64,000 nucleotides of DNA from Leptodactylus fallax (lineage: Eukaryota > Chordata > Amphibia > Anura > Leptodactylidae): NCBI GenBank assembly GCA_947044405.1, contig CAMRHE010000029.1, positions 1,077,001 through 1,141,000 of the forward strand, in the 5' to 3' direction. Positions 37,523-49,475 of the stretch are shown piece by piece. Below the pieces are notes generated by a model that had not been told where the DNA came from, ran no database searches, and saw nothing but the letters and a program-made list of their open reading frames with translations. The stretch's first letter is position 1. Each line of letters begins with the position of its first letter. The position numbers were made by a program, and so were the translations under genes.

Positions 37523-37848
37523 TGGCCGGGGCCCCACTTTGTGAAAACGTAACGTTTTGGCCGCAGTGGAAACGCTGTGGCAGAAAACACTGTGTTTTAC
37601 ATTACCTGCAAAGTGGATGAGATTCTGGCTAATCCCATCCGCACACTGCAGAAAAATATCAGATTTTTGAAATTTGCAGCATGTCAATTATACCTACGGA
37701 AATGCGTTTCCCATATAGGTACAATAGGGGCAGAAATTCTGCAAAGGAAAACTGCAGACATTCTGCGAAAAATGTTGCAGAAAAAAAAACGCAACACGTT
37801 TCTGCTGCGTTTTTTTCCCGCAGAGTTTTTTTGAGTGGCCTTAGGTAG
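37523..37848. mobile_element. Foldback element, family B copy
   Basis: Starts ggccggggccccactttgtg and includes gcaaagtggatgagattctg, gctaatcccatccgcac, gcagcatgtcaattatacct and a 3' part rich in gcgtttttttcccgcaga; ends near ggccttaggt. Several short open frames on both strands are by-products of its arms. Confidence 0.7.
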
Positions 37849-38194
37849 TTTTACCCATAATGTGGAAAAACAAAGCATTGTGTAACATAAAACTGTATAC
37901 AAAATGCTATAGTTCTCTGCTATCAGCCTCTTTTGGTCCTGTTGCATCACAGAATAAATGCAGGTTATTGGTGTCAGGAATCCTAACCTGGACTCCTGTG
38001 TTTCCATTAGTACGCAGACCAGTAGGTGATCTGTATGACACCAGAGGGGTCCCTTGAAGCATAAATAAACTTTTGAACAACTTCTCATTTTCTGGCAGTA
38101 TCTCTATCATTAAATTTAAATTACATTTTGGTTCCTGTCTGTGAAATACTGCATATACTACTTTCTTTATTCTTTTTTTTTGCTGTGGGGGAAC

Positions 38195-38425
38195 CACAGG
38201 AGGGTATTAAAATACTATGTTGGGGTCACAAGTGGTCATTATTATACTGTGCAGGGGTCATAAGGGGGATTATTATACTATGTGGGAGCCACAAGGTGAC
38301 ATACTATGCGTGGGCCACAAGGGGCGTTATACCGTAATGGAGGACACAAGGATGGCATTAAACTATGTGGGACATTAAGGAGGGCTTTATAGTGTGTTAC
38401 ACAAGGAAGGGCACTGAGAGGAACA
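38195..38425. repeat. Degenerate minisatellite related to the 49-kb array
   Basis: Units such as actatgttggggtcacaagt, attatactgtgcaggggtca, attatactatgtgggagcca and actatgtgggacattaagga share the 'atact(g/a)tgtgggg.cac' core with the array at 48950-49242 but are far more diverged. Confidence 0.65.
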
Positions 38426-39139
38426 TGAGCGTACTACACTGTTTTGTTGTATTTTGCGACTTATAACTGAGCTTTTTTCAAACCGTTTATAAGGAATGAA
38501 TATCTATATCTATTCTATATATATATTCCTCATAAGTGAAAGAGTTAGCACTTTGAGTACTCATGGTTCAGCTTTAAAACCATGAATCTTGTAACAAAAT
38601 CTATCCCTTGGGTCCTCTATTATGTACCTCACGGATCTAAATGACTATAGTATGCATGAGGCTTTAGTGTGATTGAAAGAGTAAAAGCGCTATGTAGTGG
38701 GGAAAACCTGATCAGTATGCTCCTGGGACACAGATTTCCTCCTTCTAGGACAGGCTGATTGATCCAGAAGGATCACATGAAATTAGTGTCACAGGATTAT
38801 CACCTTACTGCTAACTTAAATACTGCCTACACTTGTTAAGACACCCAGGATACACAAAGGAGCTACAGCAAGTTTCATCACAAATGCCCCTTGTATTAAG
38901 ACGTGCATAGTTTAAGTGAATTTTGTCTTGTCTATTCTTTTCAAGATTTCTGTTCTCCCGTGGTGCAGGACTGCTAGCTTCTACTATCCGCTTTTGTTTC
39001 TAGATATGGAAGAGCCAATGATTTGGTCTTTTATGTCACTCCTGAAGTTCTTTTACATAGATGTAGCAAAGTTTAACTTGAAACTTCTACACTGTGGTAC
39101 AAAACTATAACAACTTTCTAAATGACTTTTCAATGGCCT

Positions 39140-39945
39140 TTGTTGTGTTCTGTGATAAGATATCACCCTGCAGCAAGTTATAAGTCCCCATTCGGGTCTG
39201 CGCGATTACGGCGATACCAAATATATGTAGTTTTGCTTATGTTTTACCACCTTAAAAAAATCCAAAACTTTAAAAAAAAATATTTTTAATTCTGACACCC
39301 TTTAGTTTTTAAATATTTCCGTATATGGGCTGCACAAAGCATCTTATTTTACATAGCCAGATGTACTGTTTATTTCTTCCACTTTGGGAATGTCTGATGT
39401 TTTGATCACTTCTTATTCAAATTTTTATGGGAGTCGAAACAGCGTAAAAACTGTGGTTGATTTCTTTTTTTCCGCTATGACACTCACTGTATGGGAAAAA
39501 TATTTTAATGTTTAAGTTTCCAGATTGGGCATTTTAGGACTTAGGGATACCTAATGAGTTTGTGTTTTACTCTTTTTTTCTTAAAAGAAAGGAGGGTGAT
39601 TTGAATTTTTAGTTATCTTTTTATTTTATTTTTTTTTTACTTTTTACATTTTTTAACTGTTGTTTTTAAACCCCCTAAGGGTCTTGAACTCCAGAGGATC
39701 AAATCACTAAAACAATATTACAGGCTGTTCAATAGGCTCCCGGCTGTCATGGTAACGGATCACAGCCTGCTGTTTCAGGGGCCAGTGATCTAACCCAAAA
39801 TGGTACCTTGGTCATGTTTGACTGATCCATTAACAGGGTTAATGCCCACGATCAGTGCAGCCACTGTACAATACCTATTTAAAGACTTGACATCCACCAT
39901 ACTATTATGGCAGATGTCAGGAAGGGGTTAAAGGGAAGTTTCACC
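39140..39945. repeat. Likely high-copy anuran repeat
   Basis: Sequence such as tctgcgcgattacggcgata, ccaaatatatgtagttttgc and ggctcccggctgtcatggta, ending with gtcaggaaggggttaaaggg, matches my general recollection of a common frog dispersed repeat. It has T-rich stretches and no open frame. I cannot name the family. Confidence 0.4.
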
Positions 39946-40310
39946 ACCTCCTCCAACTTCAATTTTTTGCATCTGTTAATAAGCGACGCTCCACTAATTC
40001 CAGTGCAGTTGGAATTTTTTCTCTAGCGTCCACCATTCCTGAGCAGTGAGTGCAGTTGGTTTTGGTGCCTGATATGTTACTTAGTCTCTGTACTGGCAGA
40101 AAAGTGAGCAAGCAAGGGGTGTGATTCAGAGCTCCAATCAGAGGCAGCCAGTGTCAGAGCTCAGAGTCACACACTTGCCTGCTTCTGCCTGATACCGCCC
40201 TCCTGTCAGTAGTATATGAGGCATCAAAACTAACATTAGTTATTGTACAGGTACAGTGTGGGATAGAGAAAAAATTCCAACTGTGCCAGAATAGGTGAAG
40301 CAGCAGCTAT
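39935..40310. mobile_element. Foldback element (ccaactgcactggaa-type ends)
   Basis: Starts taaagggaagtttcaccacc; contains attccagtgcagttggaatt, tgtcagagctcagagtcaca and ends aattccaactgtgccagaat. A fragment of the same family lies at about 24225-24332 (aaattccaactgcactggaa ... aggtcccctttaactg). Confidence 0.55.
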
Positions 40311-40782
40311 TGTTGGTGGTATAGCATGCAAACAGTGTGCCAGTCTCTCCTCCAGATTTCAGTTGTGCGCAGTACAACCATGAGGCCTCTCCCACATTTT
40401 TGACACATTTCTATATGAAGGAAAAAGAGTTGTGGGGGAGCCATAAATATCATATACCATTTTTTCCCCAGTATCCTTTCTAAATTGCAGTACAACATTT
40501 TTGCGCTTATCTGGAAATGATCCATCTTACATGTCTCATAATGTAAAGTTGCTGCATGTGACAGCTCCTGTCTTACAGACCACTGAGCCACTATACCTGT
40601 TATTTTAGGTCTACAGCTACCATACCACAGAACCACCTATGGGAACAAACCATGATTTTATATTCTTGGATTATAGAATACAGGTGCAGGTTTAGAGTGA
40701 AACTCCCATTTTACTTTATTTTTTGCTATTATGTTATGTTGTATTGTTGGGAGTGTTTAGTAAACATTTTTGTAGTAGACTT

Positions 40783-41350
40783 CTTTAACTTAGCTAACTT
40801 TCTTTTAATATAAAACAGGCTGTAAAGTTCTCCCTAGAAACAATTGGCAGTATATAGAGCTGTAGCATTTGCCAAAGGGGAGTGGTCACTTCAAATGGCC
40901 GTATCTCCGGTCTTATACCACCGAGTATCACATGAAATCTGAAATTCTCAGCTTCCATGTGTCCATTGCAGTACTAGCCTAGCTCTAAAAAAAAAAAAAA
41001 ACCTTAAATATCACTAGTTAAAAAACGCCATCAAGAATTTGAGATTTATTTGAAGCAGTTTATGTTGCAATAGACTGTGTTTTTAACTAGTTCTTTTAGA
41101 GCTAGTACTGCAATCGTGGCAGTATATGAATCTCAGTCTTTATATGATACTAGAAACATTTGTGGGTGGTATGCAACAAGATACAGTCATTTAAATTGAC
41201 CATCACCCCTTTGGCAAATGCTACAGCTTTACATACTACATGGAGTACAGGTGTACGGACCAGACTGTCTATGGCAATGCTTAGCTAACATTACTAGTGG
41301 GAAATTTACAGGCTGTTTTCTATTAAAAGGAAGTTAGATAGGTTAATTTA
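40783..41350. mobile_element. Large foldback element, about 570 bp
   Basis: Left arm ttagctaactttcttttaat and aaacaggctgtaaagttctc pairs with right-arm gaaatttacaggctgttttc and attaaaaggaagttagatag. Further in, gctgtagcatttgccaaagg pairs with cctttggcaaatgctacagc, and attgcagtactagcctagct pairs with agctagtactgcaatcgtgg. The centre holds an A-run and tcactagttaaaaaacgcc / gtttttaactagttctttta. The right arm has about 60 extra bases (41240-41300). Confidence 0.75.
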
Positions 41351-42264
41351 GAATATTACAAAAATTTTCTTTAATATTAAGACACCACGCACATGGTCCA
41401 GACTGGAAAATTCGATCTGTATTTTCCGGTCCAAACCAGTCAGGAGTTGGGTCTCCTTGCATCAGAATCATCTATGACACTGGGAGTTCCTGCCTCCCCA
41501 TGGCTCTACTGTCCCTACTTTATGCAATACGGGGTATTAGAGCTGTGAGGAGGTGAGGACAGTCAGCATGATAGATCGCTATGATGCAAGGACTTTTATG
41601 TCCTGATTGCCCCATGTGCATGGTGCCTTAAGTGGACCTGTCAGTTTATGCTGTCCACTCTGCAGGGAGCCTGTGATGGAGGAGAATACACTTAGCATGT
41701 TTACATAGTTTATAGAACACAATGCAAGAGAAGCTTATAATTGATGGCTTAATGTTTCTTTCCATGATAGACAGCCTTCCCTATATCTACATAACATATA
41801 CATGCTCGTACAGAGATACAGTAGCTGTCAATCATTGACAGAGGGTAGGAAAAGCTGGACACAAGTCTCACGGCAGGCACACTAATAAGTACAGCTTACA
41901 TTGTAACAACAGGCTAACACTTACAGATGTCACCAATATGATCTTCTCACATGTATTCAGGGCATTTCAAGACTGTGAACATTTCGGTCTCTTTAAGCCA
42001 TCTAACACGTTTCCAGTGAGTCATGTGACTACTGTAGATTTAATTTGTCAACTAAATTCTCTTCTATGTAGCTCCGACTAATGAATATTGTTGTAGAACT
42101 CACCTATTTCATGTAGCAAAGCCTTCATGCAAGCAGGTATGGCCTGTAATGTATGTTATTTGTGTTCTGTTAAAAGAAAAGTTTAACATCTGCATGAGAA
42201 ACTGTGAAGTGATCAAAACTGGGAATACATTACGAGAACAGATAATGTTTGTTAAATTTTACTC

Positions 42265-42500
42265 TTAGGCTATATTCACAATATGACAGAGAGAAATGAC
42301 TGTGAAAAATGGACTAAATGGTCTGTTTTTTTTTTATGGCCATTATGGCATATGGTACCCGTATTGATGGATCCCTCATAGACTTCAGTCTGTTGAGAGA
42401 TCCGAGAAACAAAGATAAGACATGTTCTTTAATAGATATATGAATATCCCCACTGAAATGAATGTGGTTTAAACACAACTATGTGATAGCCAGCTGTCAC
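42265..42500. mobile_element. Family G-like foldback, left copy
   Basis: Starts ttaggctatattcacaatat and carries ggtctgttttttttttatgg and atggatccctcatagacttc. It runs up to, and is followed by, a family C element at 42545. A further related arm (ttcacatgaatgtcaaaaac) follows that element at about 42818-42990. Confidence 0.5.
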
Positions 42501-42544
42501 GCATCTGTTTTTTTTCATTTATGTGAAAATAAAACCGTAAGTGT

Positions 42545-42815
42545 TAGGCTAGGTTCACATTTGCGTTCGGGTTTCCGTTCGGGGGGGGGGGGGGGTTCCC
42601 AAGCAGTACCTAAGCCGCATAAAAAAAAAGTGGTTACCTTAGGAAACCCGCGGCCCCATAGACTATAATGGGGTCCGTGTGGTTTGCGCTCGGTTTCCGC
42701 CCAAAGAGGGTGGAAAAATGTGGAGAGAAAAGTCCTGCTTGCAGCGCTTATCTCGCCGCAGAGAGGGGAACACAATCCCCAACGTAGTGCAAGCACTGGT
42801 GTGAACCCAGCGTAA
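42545..42815. mobile_element. Foldback element, family C, with G-run
   Basis: Bounded by ggctaggttcacatttgcgt and by agcactggtgtgaacccagc (inverted). The interior has ggaaacccgcggccccatag, ctataatggggtccgtgtgg and gctcggtttccgccc. An uninterrupted run of about 15 G lies near 42583. Family C is also seen at 19.23, 29.75 and 32.28 kb. Confidence 0.7.
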
Positions 42816-43389
42816 TTCACATGAATGTCAAAAACGACCGTGTGATGGCTGGGACATAGCCATTTTTAGAACACATTGATTACATTCACATGTCCATTTT
42901 TTAAGGGTCCATTTTAATGAACGGTAAAAATAGGACATGTCTGCTGCCCCATGCATGGAAAACGGCCATGAAAAAACATAGTTGTGTTAATGAGGTCTTA
43001 AAACTGTTGACTAATGGTAACCTATTTTTTATTTTAATGACCCCTGGTCCCATCCTTTCTGACCCCGAATGCTGCTGGGTATAAGGGGCTTCACAGAAAT
43101 GGGAGTGTCGACGCCAGCCTCAATCCCTGCTGTTCTTTTTTGCAGTTGTGATCTCCTTCTGCCAAGGCTGCAGCTATTACACCTAGACTTTTTGTAGCAA
43201 TAGTAATTGATCATAACATTACAGTTATAGCAGCAAAACTAAGCGGTAAATTGAGTTGTATCAAATCTTGTGACACTGTCACTCACCACGTAAAATCAAT
43301 CAGTAGTGAAAAAGTTTATGTATATTCCCAGATGGGCATTCACATCTCTGCCAGTCATGTTACAAAAACAGCCAAGTGTGGCAGTGTTA

Positions 43390-43560
43390 CGCTCTGGCTA
43401 ATCCCATCCACACATTGCAGAAAAAAAAAAAAAAAAAAAAAAAATCAGCAAAGGAAAATCGCAGCATGTCAATTATATCTACGGAAACGCTGGCGTTTTC
43501 TGTATAGCTATAGTAGAGGTAGAGAGTCTGCACAGGAAAACTCTGCAGCCTTATAGGCTA
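43390..43560. mobile_element. Foldback element, family B, partial copy with A-run
   Basis: Contains ctggctaatcccatccacac, a run of about 24 A (about 43421-43444), then gcagcatgtcaattatatct and ggaaacgctggcgttttctg. The outer arms are lost. Confidence 0.65.
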
Positions 43561-43802
43561 TGCAATGCTTCTCTGGGAAGAAGGTGGGCAAATCAGTTCT
43601 CTTTCCAAAAAAAAAAAAAAATCCAAAAGAAACAGGTGGCGCTAGAGAAACAGTATTCCTTATCTTTGGAAAGAGAGCTAGCTTGCATTCCTAAAGTTAT
43701 TCATAGTGAGCTGTCTCACTAACACCTATGACTGTAGCTATGACAACTCATGACCAAATAGTGTACACTCTAGACTGGTTTATAAAAAGAACCACATAGG
43801 AA

Positions 43803-44135
43803 AATTTAAAGGGGATTTCTAGCCCGGAAAATTTTTTATGAAGAACTAACAATGATGTAAAGTAACAAAAAGAGTAATACACACTTTACAAAGCCCTGCT
43901 GAAATCCCCTGCTGCTCCCCTGGTCGCCCACCAGTCTTTGTTTCCCAGGCCTCAGTGATACCATGGCATGTACAGCCTATCACTGGGTCTAGCGGTGACA
44001 TGTTTAGGATGCCAATGCAGTTATAATAGAAGCAGGGATTGGTAAGCTGAGTATTACTTCTTTCTTTATTTCATACCATTGTCAGCCGTTGGTAAAAAAA
44101 AAAAAAAAACTGGAGTTGGAAGATCCCTTTTAATG
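43803..44135. mobile_element. Foldback element with aaagggg ends
   Basis: Starts aaaggggatttctagcccgg, ends gagttggaagatccctttta. Inside, gtaacaaaaagagtaataca pairs loosely with tgagtattacttctttcttt and gcctcagtgataccatggca with acagcctatcactgggtcta. Moderately diverged. Confidence 0.6.
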
Positions 44136-44499
44136 GTATCCCTTCATTATCAGTAGTCGGTGTGGCTATGCCACAAAATATATTTGTTCTCGATCCATAA
44201 ACTTCTGCTGACCCCCACCAGTAAGCAATGTATGCTCTATCTTATGGCAAAACCCCTTTCACCGCACACTGGTTTGTTATACTGTATGACCAAGATAGGT
44301 GCATTTACATTGACAACAAAAAAGAAAACCACATTTGCGCCAGACAAGGAGAAGATGGGGCAGGGTTACCTTGACACGAGTGATCTTATTAGAAGAAATT
44401 AACCCATTAAGTCAGCCACTAAACGTCTATACACCTATAACAGTCGTTGGTTGAACATTCTTTTGGCTGATAGCTAATCCATCAGGTAATGGGCCCTAT

Positions 44500-44640
44500 A
44501 TACTTACCTATTCCCGCTCCTGCTCACAGCCGCCTCTACTTCTCCTTCTGAGTCCATATCATGTCGCTGGGGCCCCCTGAAGGGCAGAAGGGGAAGCAGA
44601 GGCGGCTGTAAGCAGGAGGGGGGATCGGTAAGTGAGGTTG
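44500..44640. repeat. Hairpin repeat (cagccgcctct / agaggcggctg)
   Basis: Left tacttacctattcccgctcc and cagccgcctctacttctcct are the complement of gaagcagaggcggctgtaag and ggggatcggtaagtga, forming one large hairpin around gctggggccccctga. Another arm pair lies outside (gtgacaaacataaaaacact at 44730 versus tgttttttatgtttgtcagc at 44933). Confidence 0.65.
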
Positions 44641-45039
44641 TAGGCCCGCGAATCCCAACAAATACTACTATTATTATACTCTGGGGCCTTTTCACACCCC
44701 AGAAAATAATGATCGGAGTCCCAGGGGAGGTGACAAACATAAAAACACTGTTAATCACCTCTCCTGCACTCTAGCATTCTCTGGCAGTCGTCGGGGTTGT
44801 TTGGTGACGTCCCAGACGTCACGTGGGCCAGGTCGGTGTCGCAACCCCAGCCTGGCCCAAATGACGTCTGTACCAACATTGAAGAAGACCAAAAGCAGCA
44901 AGAAGTGTGCCGGAGTCCAGAAGTAAGTAACATTGTTTTTTATGTTTGTCAGCTCGCCAGATCCCCGATCATAATGATGGTTCATGGGTGGCGTGGGTGA
45001 TCCACTATGGGGCATAATACTGTGTGCATGGGCCACTGT

Positions 45040-45117
45040 GGGGCAATGCGTTTCCTGCGCGGTTTTTCTTAGCAGCACTTTTTTGCTGCGGGACACTACG
45101 TGGGGCCTTAGCCTTAA
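45040..45117. mobile_element. Family A/B half-terminus
   Basis: A single arm: caatgcgtttcctgcgcggt, then ttttgctgcgggacactacg and tggggccttagcctta. It is fused on its left to minisatellite-like sequence (about 44990-45035). Confidence 0.5.
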
Positions 45118-45154
45118 GTGGTTTTAACCACACCAAACTGCAGCTATTGTCTCC

Positions 45155-45492
45155 ATATTAAATAGGTTTTCCAGGCTACACAATTGATGACCTATTCTTA
45201 GGATAGGTCATCACTTAAAGATCAATAGGGGTCCAACACCTGGACCTTTGGCAGATCAGCTGTTTGAAGAGGCTGCAGCACTGCAACCTCTTTAGACCTT
45301 ACCAAGCACAGCTCTGTACATTTGTATAGTGGCTCTGCTTGGTACTGTAGCTCAGCCCATTCATTTGAATGGGATTGAGCTGAGATCAGACCATGGGAAG
45401 AAACTAATCCAGGAAGGGGTCTCGGGTGTCAGACCCCACAGATCTTCAATTGTGGAAATTAATCAATTTTAAAGTCCCAGAAAACCCCTTTA
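45155..45492. mobile_element. Foldback element, family D copy
   Basis: Starts aataggttttccaggctaca with gatgacctattcttaggata and ggtcatcacttaaagatcaa; ends cagaccccacagatcttcaa and aaaacccctttaca. Full-length by comparison with the 24.95-kb copy. Confidence 0.7.
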
Positions 45493-46998
45493 CAACATGG
45501 TTTTAAAATGTGATGTCCAAAAAACTGTTGATGGTAACAGGTCCATATACTATTGGCTACATAATACATGAATACATCATAATTCAAAACAAATAAGCAT
45601 TATTCAAATGAAAAAATATAAAAATATATGCTTTGGAAAAACATAACATTGAGCTGCATGTCACCATGGCTGTATTTACTTAATGTCCTTCCCTCAAAAC
45701 AAGCACGTGAAAAGACACAGGTATCATTTCCTCTAAAACCTGCAATTTTATCGCTCTGTAAACAAGCATTAATCCATTTTTCTTGTGATCCGGCTGCTCC
45801 CGCTCTATAATTAACTGCGTCCTTTCTGTCAAAGTGAATTAGAACTCAACTTTTAATACGCCATTAACACTTATTAATGCTAATATTTCTATCAACCACA
45901 CACTGACATTTGGTCGTAGCTGGGTAAATTATAAAAAGTGGCATCCACATGACATGTGTTATTCTACAATTGTGAGTAACTGTAGAATGTTAACACACTG
46001 GTTCCTACTTATCGAGAGACATACAGACACTAGAGATGAGATTACTAGCTTTTACAAATACCACCATAAAAATACATATTGTTGCATTAGTCTATGTCCA
46101 CCGAGTCATATGTGACAAATACATAAACATATACGACTCCAACCTATTCCTTACACAATGGCCACAAGGACACACTCCGCAGCTCACTCACCCTCAGATA
46201 GTGATAACGGGAACATACCTCTGACCCCCTCCCACTGAGAAATCAGGTACAACTTTCAGAATTAATCGGATTCAGGAGACCAAAATGAAGGGCACTATCT
46301 GCAAATTGAGAACAAAGACGTAACTTCTAAGGCAACATGAAACACAGCCTTTCAGCCGTTGCATAATATAAGACAATAGGAACATAGACACAAGGTCTGG
46401 AAACTATTACTCATCCAAGTATTTACTGTAAATGATGACACGTAGGAACTTCAACATTTACAATAAAATTCCTTTACAGCCATAGCCTCCAGTATATCAT
46501 CTTGGGCACACTGTGACACGTACAAAGGCCAGAGCATACCGGAACGAATGTATAAACCTGGTACACAGTCTGTAGAATTCCTTATTCCTCTCGCTCTGTG
46601 CTAGCGTCTCATTACAAATAAGACTGAGAAAAACACAGGGCCCTTCATACTGTAGCTATCAACACGGCCAGCACTGTACAGCACCCACTCACTTGATAAA
46701 ATATGTCTGACTCGCCCACAAGTATCTCCCGCTGAGAGTAGAAAATGTCAGTGCTAATGACTTCACCTATGTATAGCTTTTACCTTGGAGATGTGAAGAG
46801 ACCTGGGCACAGAACCTGGATGAATCCTGAGCCGAGCCATGTAAATTCAATTAGGTACTATTACTACTAAAAGCCGACAGGAAAGCAGCCATTGCATTTA
46901 CTCTTCAGCCTTCTGCAGGAAATCTTAGCCCTTAATGTAGTTATCCTCCTCCAGCTTTGCCCTAAATTGTACCTTGTAATGAAATGAGGGCTTCTTAC

Positions 46999-47059
46999 CT
47001 GGAGACCCCATGGGCTGTTTCCACAGCAAGAAATCCCCAAAGGTCCTATTTTAAGTGAT
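46999..47059 (-). other. Candidate 5' non-coding exon of DTX3 (61 bp)
   Basis: On the minus strand a long T-tract ending in ccag (AG at 47060-47061) is followed by 61 bp and then a strong donor, CCAG|GTAAGAAG (GT at 46997-46998). It lies on the same strand as DTX3 and about 23 kb upstream of the first coding exon, inside what would be the 5' part of the gene. Its ATG (CCCATGGGG) joined to the DTX3 coding exon gives an out-of-frame 10-codon reading frame that overlaps the DTX3 start, so any role would be as untranslated leader or uORF. The evidence is splice signals only; chance pairs of good sites do occur. Confidence 0.35.
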
Positions 47060-48949
47060 CTGGAAAAAAAAAAGCAGATAAGATAGATAATAGTTGTAAT
47101 GAAATGAAAGCAGCAGTATCCATTCCGTTCCATGCACTCTCTGCTTGCACTTTCACATTACAGAGGCTGTCAGGGGCAGAGGCATGGCTGCTCGCTGTAG
47201 AACAAGGGCCTGGATTCTGCTAAAGTGAAACTGATGTATGAGGAAATAGGACAACACAGCAGCAGCCATAGCACTGTAATAGACACACGTCACCTCCCCC
47301 ACACAATGCACAGGACAGCGCACTGCCAGCTGTGCCAGCCATATACAATGTCTTTGTTACCTACACCCAGCATTACTGCACTGGCTGGCTTTTCCTGTCA
47401 TGTGCTCAGACTACTCTGGCCTGCCCACATACATCTTTCCTGCCTCTTTCCAGTACATCAGCTTTGCTAGAAAACACATACATTATGTTCTTTCCTTGTC
47501 TTCCTGCAGCGACCAGAAGTTATTATAAACCTGTTCACACAATGCAGCATGTTGCGTCATGCCTGTAATGGAGCAATAATAGCGTCTTCTAGATCCGCTT
47601 TAGAACAGACGCTGTCACATTTATATGACTTTAATGAAGTCCATCAAGGTCACGGCAATTTTGATGGCAACAATAGCACTGCATCTGGGCTATTCTTGTG
47701 AGCAAAAATACCAGAAACACCTGCAGAATCCGATAACACCAATAATGTCAGACCAAAGCCTGTTCACACTACCGTTGTAAACGGCCATTGTTCTCATCCG
47801 TCATGGGATGTGAGAAACAGGCATCAATGGTAGTAGAGTGACGGATGGAGACGGAGCCCCCTCTATCTGTGTCCATTCCCACTGACTAATATAAAAAACA
47901 TGCTGGAAGCTTTCTTCTGTCATGTATGATTACTTTTGTAATGGAAGAAAAAGTCCTGTCAGAAAAGTAAAAGACATGACTGAAGAAACCTTCCATCATG
48001 TATTTTACATGAGGATGAATGCAGGTGGGCTTCATCTGCAGCAGACGATGGATGAGAGCAACAGACATTACATGACGGTAGTATCAACCCACCCTTACAC
48101 TTTTATTATATATTTACTGCAACTTTTCTCAGAAATCTTACAAATCAAAAGTAACGCAAGTCATATGCCCCAAAAGATCATATTATATGCAAAACAAGGA
48201 TATGTTACATGTGCTTTATTACTTGAATAGGTTTGTACGTTAAAGGCTCATTCTACCCTACCAATCCCCTGCTGCCACCATTCCCTTAGTTGGTACCCTG
48301 TCAGTGTGGACATGTGAACGCTACAGCCAATCAGTGACTGCTGTGGAAACCTGCATAACAGGTTCTTCAATGTTCACATTCAAGTAAATAGGATAAAGCT
48401 ACAATACCATGCACATTACCATGTAAGATAAATGCATGTAGATGGAGCTATATAAACACTGAAGAGGTGAGTGCTGTGGCACCTTCAAACGGCTGATCAG
48501 TAGGATTGCTAGAAACCCCACCGATCACAAGAATGGGGGAGTTTTTGCACCCCCAGCTTGAATAAAGGCAGTGGTCAGAAACGCATTTTGGTTATTGTAA
48601 TGGAACCTCCAGAGATAGCTAAAGTACAGTGCTCACCTCTATCCCCAGTTCTAGCATGGGCACATATTTCCGACTAAAGCCTCCATTCAAACTGGGGTGC
48701 AAAATACCCCCATCCGGTACAGGTTTCCCCGTTAGTGAGCAAGCTCTTCTTTCAGCTGTATCTGCAAATGCACATACAGATGAGAACTGTCAGTGTAGGC
48801 CGCGGGTCCACAGCTTACACTAACAGCAGAGTGTAACCTCTGCCCTGATGCAGACGCGATGACGTAAACCATCTGCGCCTGCACTGTAATGGAAGAAGGA
48901 GGTCTCCCAGCTGCTCTTTGCGGGAGATAAGGTAAGTAGCATATAATGA

Positions 48950-49242
48950 TGTGTGGGGGCCACTGTGGAGCATATAATACTGTATGAGGGCCATTGTGGA
49001 GCATATAATACTGTGTGTGGGCCACTGTGGAGCAGTTAATACTGTGTGTGGGCCACTGTGGAGCGTATAAAACTGGGGGCTACTGTGGAGCATATAATAC
49101 TGTCTGGGGGCCACTGTGGCACAGGTTATATTGTGTGGGGGCCCACTGTGGAACATATAATACTGTGGGGGCCACTATGGAGCCAATAATACTGTATGGG
49201 GGCCACTGTGGAGCATATTATACTGTGTGGGGGCCACTATGT
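48950..49242. repeat. Minisatellite, about 33-bp unit, nine or so copies
   Basis: Units read gtgtgggggccactgtggag followed by catataatactgt, with one-base changes and small length differences between units (for example gagcatataaaactg, gcacaggttatattg). It ends at gggggccactatgtg before a C/A homopolymer tract. Open frames of over 100 codons on both strands only reflect the tandem structure. Confidence 0.88.
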
Positions 49243-49277
49243 GTTTTTCTTTTAAGACAAAAGATGTTAATGTATGA

Positions 49278-49318
49278 GGTTTCCCCCCCCCCCCCCCAAA
49301 AAAAAAAAAAAAAAACCT
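49278..49318. repeat. Poly-C/poly-A homopolymer junction
   Basis: A run of about 17 C is directly followed by about 18 A, beginning near 49282. It borders the right side of the 33-bp minisatellite. Such runs are prone to length error in assembly. Confidence 0.8.
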
Positions 49319-49475
49319 CAGTATTAAGGTTAAATTGCTTTGTTGGCACTTTGCAATAAATTAGTGGGTTTTGGGTTGCAGTTTGGGCACTAGGTCTTCT
49401 AAAGGTTCGCCATCACTGGACTAGAACATTTCTTTTTCAGAAGACGTGAACCAGACAAGTGTTAACTATTTGGAC

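Larger units (their letters stand above)
23700..46998 (-). other. Presumed 5' intron of DTX3 (23 kb), mostly repeats
   Basis: Apart from the listed repeats, the larger unassigned blocks are 25.3-26.1, 27.0-27.5, 28.0-28.8, 30.0-30.5, 32.6-34.3, 34.8-36.0, 36.3-37.5, 41.4-42.2 and 45.6-46.9 kb. None contains an open frame with recognisable protein motifs or a clear exon. Attribution to the DTX3 gene is inference from strand and position. Confidence 0.45.

Noticed and set aside
48815..49359. Overlapping open frames of 97-114 codons on both strands
   Set aside because: They are translations of the 33-bp minisatellite and an adjacent homopolymer tract.
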